A stretch of 8,308 nt of DNA from Heyndrickxia sporothermodurans (GTDB lineage: Bacteria; Bacillota; Bacilli; Bacillales; Bacillaceae_C), in NCBI RefSeq assembly GCF_016785185.1, contig NZ_JAEKDY010000138.1, one strand, 5' to 3'. Position 1 is the stretch's first letter. Every line of letters begins with the position of its first letter. The position numbers and the translations under genes are program-made. The notes under the pieces are model-generated. The model did no database searches. It saw only the letters and a program-made list of their open reading frames with translations, and was not told the DNA's origin. Below, in pieces: positions 5,827 to 8,308 of the stretch.

Positions 5827-6966
5827 ATGACAAGTAATTGGCCGTTTTTATCAACATTAAAACCCCATCTTCAAGAGGCGTGGGAAGCAGCCGGATTTGA
5901 ACAACCGACTTCAATTCAAGAAAAGACAGCGGAACTTATAGTGCAAGGAAAAGATATTATTGCCGGTTCACCGACAGGAACAGGAAAAACGTTAGCATAT
6001 GTCCTCCCTCTCCTTCAAAGAATCAATGAAGAAAATAAAAACATCCAACAAGTGATCATAGCCCCTTCAAGGGAATTGGTGATGCAAATCCTTCAGGAAA
6101 TCCAAACATGGTCGAAAGGCAGTGCTATTCAGGCAGCTTCTTTTATTGGCGGAGCGAATGTAAAACGTCAATTGGAAAAGTTAAAAAAACGACCACAAAT
6201 TATTGTTGGAACACCAGGAAGGGCTTTTGAATTAATTAAGCAAAAAAAGGTGAAAATGCACGAGGTAAAGACGATAGTGCTTGATGAGGGAGATCAACTA
6301 CTAACTCACGAGTATATGCCAACAATTAAAGGAATTATTAAATCATCTTTAAGTGATCGCCAACTTCTTTTATTCTCAGCAACGCTTCAGGAACACACCA
6401 TTCTTACCGCGCAAAAGCTGATGAAACAAGCAGAAATTATTCAGGTTACTAGGTCCGAAAATGAAGGTAAAGTTGAACATATCTATATTGTTTGTGAAGA
6501 TAGGGAAAAAATCGAGGTATTGAGTAAATTGAGCCGAATCGAATCGATGCAGGCCCTTGTCTTTTTAAATGATATAGGTAAACTTTCGGTTCTTGCAGAG
6601 AAAATGAAGTATAAAGGACATGCTGTTGGTGAGTTACATAGTGACTTGAAAAAAGAAGCAAGAGCAAAAGCGATTTCTCAATTGCAAAGCGGGAAGGATT
6701 CCTTATTATTAACGACAGAGGTAGCTGCAAGAGGCCTAGATATTGCCAATCTTCCGTTTGTGATTCATTTCGATTTACCGGAAAATGTTTCACAATATAC
6801 GCATCGTTCGGGAAGAACGGGACGACTTGGAGCTAATTCGGGTACCGTCATATCCATCGTAACACCGAGGGAAGAAAGAACATTAAAACAATATTGTCGT
6901 GAACTTCATGTACCTGTGAAACAAAAATATTTATATGCGGGTAAAATAGTTGATGAAAGAAAGTGA
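5827..6966 (+). CDS. yfmL: DEAD-box ATP-dependent RNA helicase, YfmL-like
   Basis: The 379-residue product is a minimal two-domain DEAD-box RNA helicase, which unwinds short RNA duplexes with ATP in the cytoplasm. YfmL, the B. subtilis protein it most resembles, is about 376 residues and has been linked to ribosome assembly and growth in the cold. Motifs in order are the Q motif GFEQPTSIQ (23-31), motif I SPTGTGKT (48-55), Ia APSREL (79-84), Ib TPGR (129-132), II DEGD (153-156), III SAT (184-186), IV ALVFLND (243-249), V ARGLDI (301-306) and VI HRSGRTGR (326-333). Motif II reads DEGD, not DEAD; the catalytic Asp-Glu and last Asp are kept, so activity is expected. There is no long C-terminal RNA-binding extension like those of CshA or DbpA. 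ATG at 5827 is the start because AAGGAG precedes it; the alternative at 5782 overlaps the promoter. The gene is monocistronic, with its own promoter and terminator. Confidence 0.9.
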   Translation: MTSNWPFLSTLKPHLQEAWEAAGFEQPTSIQEKTAELIVQGKDIIAGSPTGTGKTLAYVLPLLQRINEENKNIQQVIIAPSRELVMQILQEIQTWSKGSAIQAASFIGGANVKRQLEKLKKRPQIIVGTPGRAFELIKQKKVKMHEVKTIVLDEGDQLLTHEYMPTIKGIIKSSLSDRQLLLFSATLQEHTILTAQKLMKQAEIIQVTRSENEGKVEHIYIVCEDREKIEVLSKLSRIESMQALVFLNDIGKLSVLAEKMKYKGHAVGELHSDLKKEARAKAISQLQSGKDSLLLTTEVAARGLDIANLPFVIHFDLPENVSQYTHRSGRTGRLGANSGTVISIVTPREERTLKQYCRELHVPVKQKYLYAGKIVDERK

Positions 6967-6968
6967 AA

Positions 6969-7003
6969 AATTAGGCAGTAACTGTCTAATTATTTCTTTT
7001 TTC
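6969..7003 (+). terminator. Rho-independent terminator after the yfmL-like gene
   Basis: AATTAGGCAG (6969-6978) pairs with CTGTCTAATT (6982-6991) around a TAA loop, with one G-T wobble, and is followed by a T-rich run including TTTTTT. It starts just after the stop codon of the helicase gene. Confidence 0.82.
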
Positions 7004-7044
7004 TTCCCTAATGAAGTATTCGAGCACGTAGGCAAGGCTAAACT

Positions 7045-7083
7045 ATAAAAAAGGGCACAAAAATAAATTGTTTTTGTGCCCTT
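7045..7083 (-). terminator. Rho-independent terminator of the minus-strand pair
   Basis: AAGGGCACAAAAA (7051-7063) and TTTTTGTGCCCTT (7071-7083) form a perfect 13-bp stem with a seven-base loop. On the minus strand it is followed by a T-run (plus-strand A at 7047-7052). It lies about 50 bases past the stop of the 55-residue membrane protein gene and faces the yfmL terminator, so the two converging units are well insulated. Confidence 0.88.
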
Positions 7084-7131
7084 CGATATTCTTCGTAATC
7101 AAAACAAAATTAATTGTTTTGACAATTGAGA

Positions 7132-7299
7132 TCATTTTTTTTTAATAAGCAAAGCTATTATTAATGATGTATGGAGTAGAGATATCAGTAAAAATATTAT
7201 AATTATAGTTGTGTCTAGAGATGAAGCAAAAGATAATCCCCAAACCAAAAGAATAGATACAATAAATATTAATATTGTATTAATAATAACTTGCTTCAT
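7132..7299 (-). CDS. Small two-helix membrane protein (55 residues), unknown function
   Basis: The frame starts at ATG 7299, seven bases after a near-perfect GAGGAGGA ribosome binding site (7307-7314), and stops with TGA at 7132-7134. It begins MKQVIINTILIFIVSILLV and has two hydrophobic segments, about residues 4-26 and 31-52, separated by a short SSLDTT turn, and ends in three lysines. By the positive-inside rule both termini would face the cytoplasm. It lies 24 bases downstream of the secreted-protein gene on the same strand, before the shared terminator, so the two are probably co-transcribed. I recognise no family. Small two-helix proteins downstream of secreted proteins can be immunity factors, holin-like proteins or assembly partners; none of these is shown here. 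Confidence 0.65.
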   Translation of the reverse strand: MKQVIINTILIFIVSILLVWGLSFASSLDTTIIIIFLLISLLHTSLIIALLIKKK

Positions 7300-7306
7300 T
7301 TAAAAA

Positions 7307-7314
7307 TCCTCCTC
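7307..7314 (-). promoter_or_regulatory. Ribosome binding site of the 55-residue membrane protein
   Basis: Read on the minus strand, GAGGAGGA is followed by TTTTTAA and ATG. The seven-base spacing and the match to the 16S rRNA 3' end are the best single argument that this tiny frame is translated. Confidence 0.75.
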
Positions 7315-7323
7315 AAAAAACAA

Positions 7324-8154
7324 TTAATAATTAAGAGTTAATGCATAAGCTTGAGTATCTAGATTTGTTGCGGGAGAAATCCCTAATCCGGTTGGATAGA
7401 CTCCAATTGATATGGTTCCGACTACTTTTTTATGTCCATATTCAAATTTGATATTCATTGAATCCCCTGCATTTTTTTTATTTAAATATACATATTGACC
7501 AATATATCCTTTATGGAGTATCTCTCCAGGAACTAAATCAAATGAACCTGCAACACCAGAATTATTTTCAAAATTAGTAGGAGTAGTTTTTATTGCTTTA
7601 CCTACCCAAGTTGTTCCTCGATTATAGGAATAATTATATTTATGTGCATGCTGTGTCACCTTACCTTTAGAAGTAGGTAGGTAAAACCTATTTGCTGAAG
7701 GAAAACCAATTGTCATTTTATCAACAAGTCCCCAAACAGGTGGTTTTAGCCATTCAAAATTTCCATAAAAATAGTATTTATAAGCACCTGATTTATCGCT
7801 ACTAACTTTAAATGCTGTTGCTCCTAATTTTAATGTTGATTTTTTAATAGTTCCAAAAGTAGCTATAGCACCAGGAGATGAAGATAATTCATAGTGATCT
7901 TCAATATTAAATCCTGATGCTTCCTTTTTAGCTTTATTGTCAATTAGTTGTAGTAAAACTTCAATAGGAAAATCTTCTATTTCACTTTCAGTTAGACCCA
8001 CATTATTACGTAAATAATCAATTTCATTTTGAGTTAATTTACTTACTAGTACCTCTTCCTGTACATCATCATTATTTTCAGCTGCGTTTGCGGTAAATGG
8101 AATTAATAAAAACATTCCCAAAAATGCAATAAGATACAAAGTCCTTTTTTTCAT
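7324..8154 (-). CDS. Secreted protein of unknown family
   Basis: The 276-residue product starts with a clear signal peptide: MKKR, a hydrophobic core at 5-20 and an AxA-type site (TANAA) with cleavage near 24/25. No lipobox cysteine is present; in fact the whole protein has no cysteine. After a short acidic linker, residues 35-78 look helical, with LTQNEIDYLRNNVGLTESEI and FPIEVLLQL. From about 95 to the end the sequence is rich in Gly, Tyr, Thr and Lys with alternating hydrophobic residues, suggesting a beta-rich domain. No catalytic motif, cell-wall anchor or LysM repeat is visible, and I do not recognise the family. It is probably released outside the cell. GGGGG about six bases before the ATG may serve as ribosome binding site. 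A two-helix membrane protein gene follows after 24 bases, suggesting one operon. An extracellular toxin, an adhesin or a spore- or biofilm-related protein are all possible. Confidence 0.75.
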   Translation of the reverse strand: MKKRTLYLIAFLGMFLLIPFTANAAENNDDVQEEVLVSKLTQNEIDYLRNNVGLTESEIEDFPIEVLLQLIDNKAKKEASGFNIEDHYELSSSPGAIATFGTIKKSTLKLGATAFKVSSDKSGAYKYYFYGNFEWLKPPVWGLVDKMTIGFPSANRFYLPTSKGKVTQHAHKYNYSYNRGTTWVGKAIKTTPTNFENNSGVAGSFDLVPGEILHKGYIGQYVYLNKKNAGDSMNIKFEYGHKKVVGTISIGVYPTGLGISPATNLDTQAYALTLNY

Positions 8155-8171
8155 ACTAAACCCCCAACCCC

Positions 8172-8190
8172 TTTTGACGTATTGTCAAAA
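8172..8190. promoter_or_regulatory. Palindrome, possible operator, upstream of the secreted-protein gene
   Basis: TTTTGAC (8172-8178) and GTCAAAA (8184-8190) are perfect inverted repeats around GTATT. The site lies 18 bases upstream of the secreted-protein start and covers the -35 box of a plus-strand promoter. It is not followed by a T-run in a terminator setting. A dimeric repressor or activator site acting on both directions is plausible; I cannot name the regulator. Confidence 0.45.
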
Positions 8191-8202
8191 CTTTTATATA
8201 AA
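8174..8202 (+). promoter_or_regulatory. Predicted SigA-type promoter pointing right
   Basis: TTGACG (8174-8179) and TATAAA (8197-8202) are separated by 17 bases, each one or two bases from consensus. The -10 lies in the 12-bp palindrome TTTTATATAAAA (8192-8203). On the minus strand the same A/T block could serve as a -10 for the secreted-protein gene, but no good -35 is found for it. The plus-strand promoter would feed the open frame beginning at 8235. Confidence 0.45.
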
Positions 8203-8234
8203 ATAGGCTATAAACTACCTTAATAGAGGGATTT

Positions 8235-8308
8235 TTGAGCAAAAAAATTGCCACCCCCCTAAATCTAAGGATAATTGAGGTTACCACACACCCAACAACC
8301 TTAGAAAA
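8235..8308 (+). CDS. Possible start of a plus-strand gene, cut by the window edge
   Basis: A TTG at 8235 follows AGAGGG (8225-8230) and opens a frame that runs to the window end, reading LSKKIATPLNLRIIEVTTH and onward. It lies about 30 bases downstream of the promoter predicted at 8174-8202. The product is not recognised, and an open frame of this length is common by chance in such DNA, so this is tentative. Confidence 0.22.
   Translation, partial: MSKKIATPLNLRIIEVTTHPTTLE

Noticed and set aside
6449..6793. Minus-strand open frame of 114 codons
   Set aside because: It is antisense to motifs IV-VI of the DEAD-box helicase, which are clearly the coding strand.
7100..7121. Inverted repeat CAAAACAA/TTGTTTTG
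   Set aside because: It is an A/T-only type stem without a T-run after it, next to a much stronger terminator; probably compositional.
8264..8305. Inverted repeat TCTAAGG/CCTTAGA with a 28-base spacer near the right edge
   Set aside because: Seven base pairs with a long spacer are expected by chance, and there is no matching RNA family or mobile-element terminus visible.

Overview
The window looks like chromosome from a low-GC, endospore-forming member of the Bacillaceae. It carries a spore-coat gene (cotB) next to a ywrJ-like gene and a ywrK-like ArsB-type permease gene, as I recall from Bacillus subtilis, plus a YfmL-type DEAD-box helicase and a HelD-type RNA polymerase recycling helicase. 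Codon use is A/T-rich, the intact genes have strong AGGAGG-type ribosome binding sites, and most are bounded by near-perfect hairpin terminators.

Layout. Bases 1-127 are the right end of an IS21-family insertion sequence: the last 21 codons of istB, then two 12-bp terminal repeats and a terminus ending in CA. It abuts a 5'-decapitated helD (76-2151, +), which ends at a perfect terminator. Next, on the minus strand, come a GNAT acetyltransferase (2246-2737) and a ywrK-like permease (2918-4174), with a minus-strand terminator between them. The permease lacks its N-terminus and meets, head to head, a cotB that also lacks its N-terminus (4217-4942, +). A complete ywrJ-like gene (5029-5694, +) and a complete yfmL-like gene (5827-6966, +) follow, each with its own ribosome binding site and terminator; yfmL also has a recognisable promoter. 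The right end holds a minus-strand pair: a secreted protein of unknown family (7324-8154) and a 55-residue two-helix membrane protein (7132-7299), sharing one terminator. The last 150 bases hold a palindrome, a good plus-strand promoter and perhaps the start of a gene leaving the window.

How the parts relate. The CotB remnant and the YwrJ-like protein are built from copies of the same small beta-rich module, so both may belong to the spore coat. The helicases act on RNA metabolism and transcription. The secreted protein and the tiny membrane protein look like one operon of unknown purpose.

The main surprise is damage. Three of the larger genes have lost their 5' ends, at two separate events: the IS insertion in helD, and one junction near 4166-4174 that joins ywrK and cotB in mid-coding sequence and removes both starts. 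The rest of each frame is uninterrupted, so both events look recent. I see no complete new defence, CRISPR or biosynthetic system. The least explained unit is the secreted-protein/small-membrane-protein pair with its palindromic upstream region.
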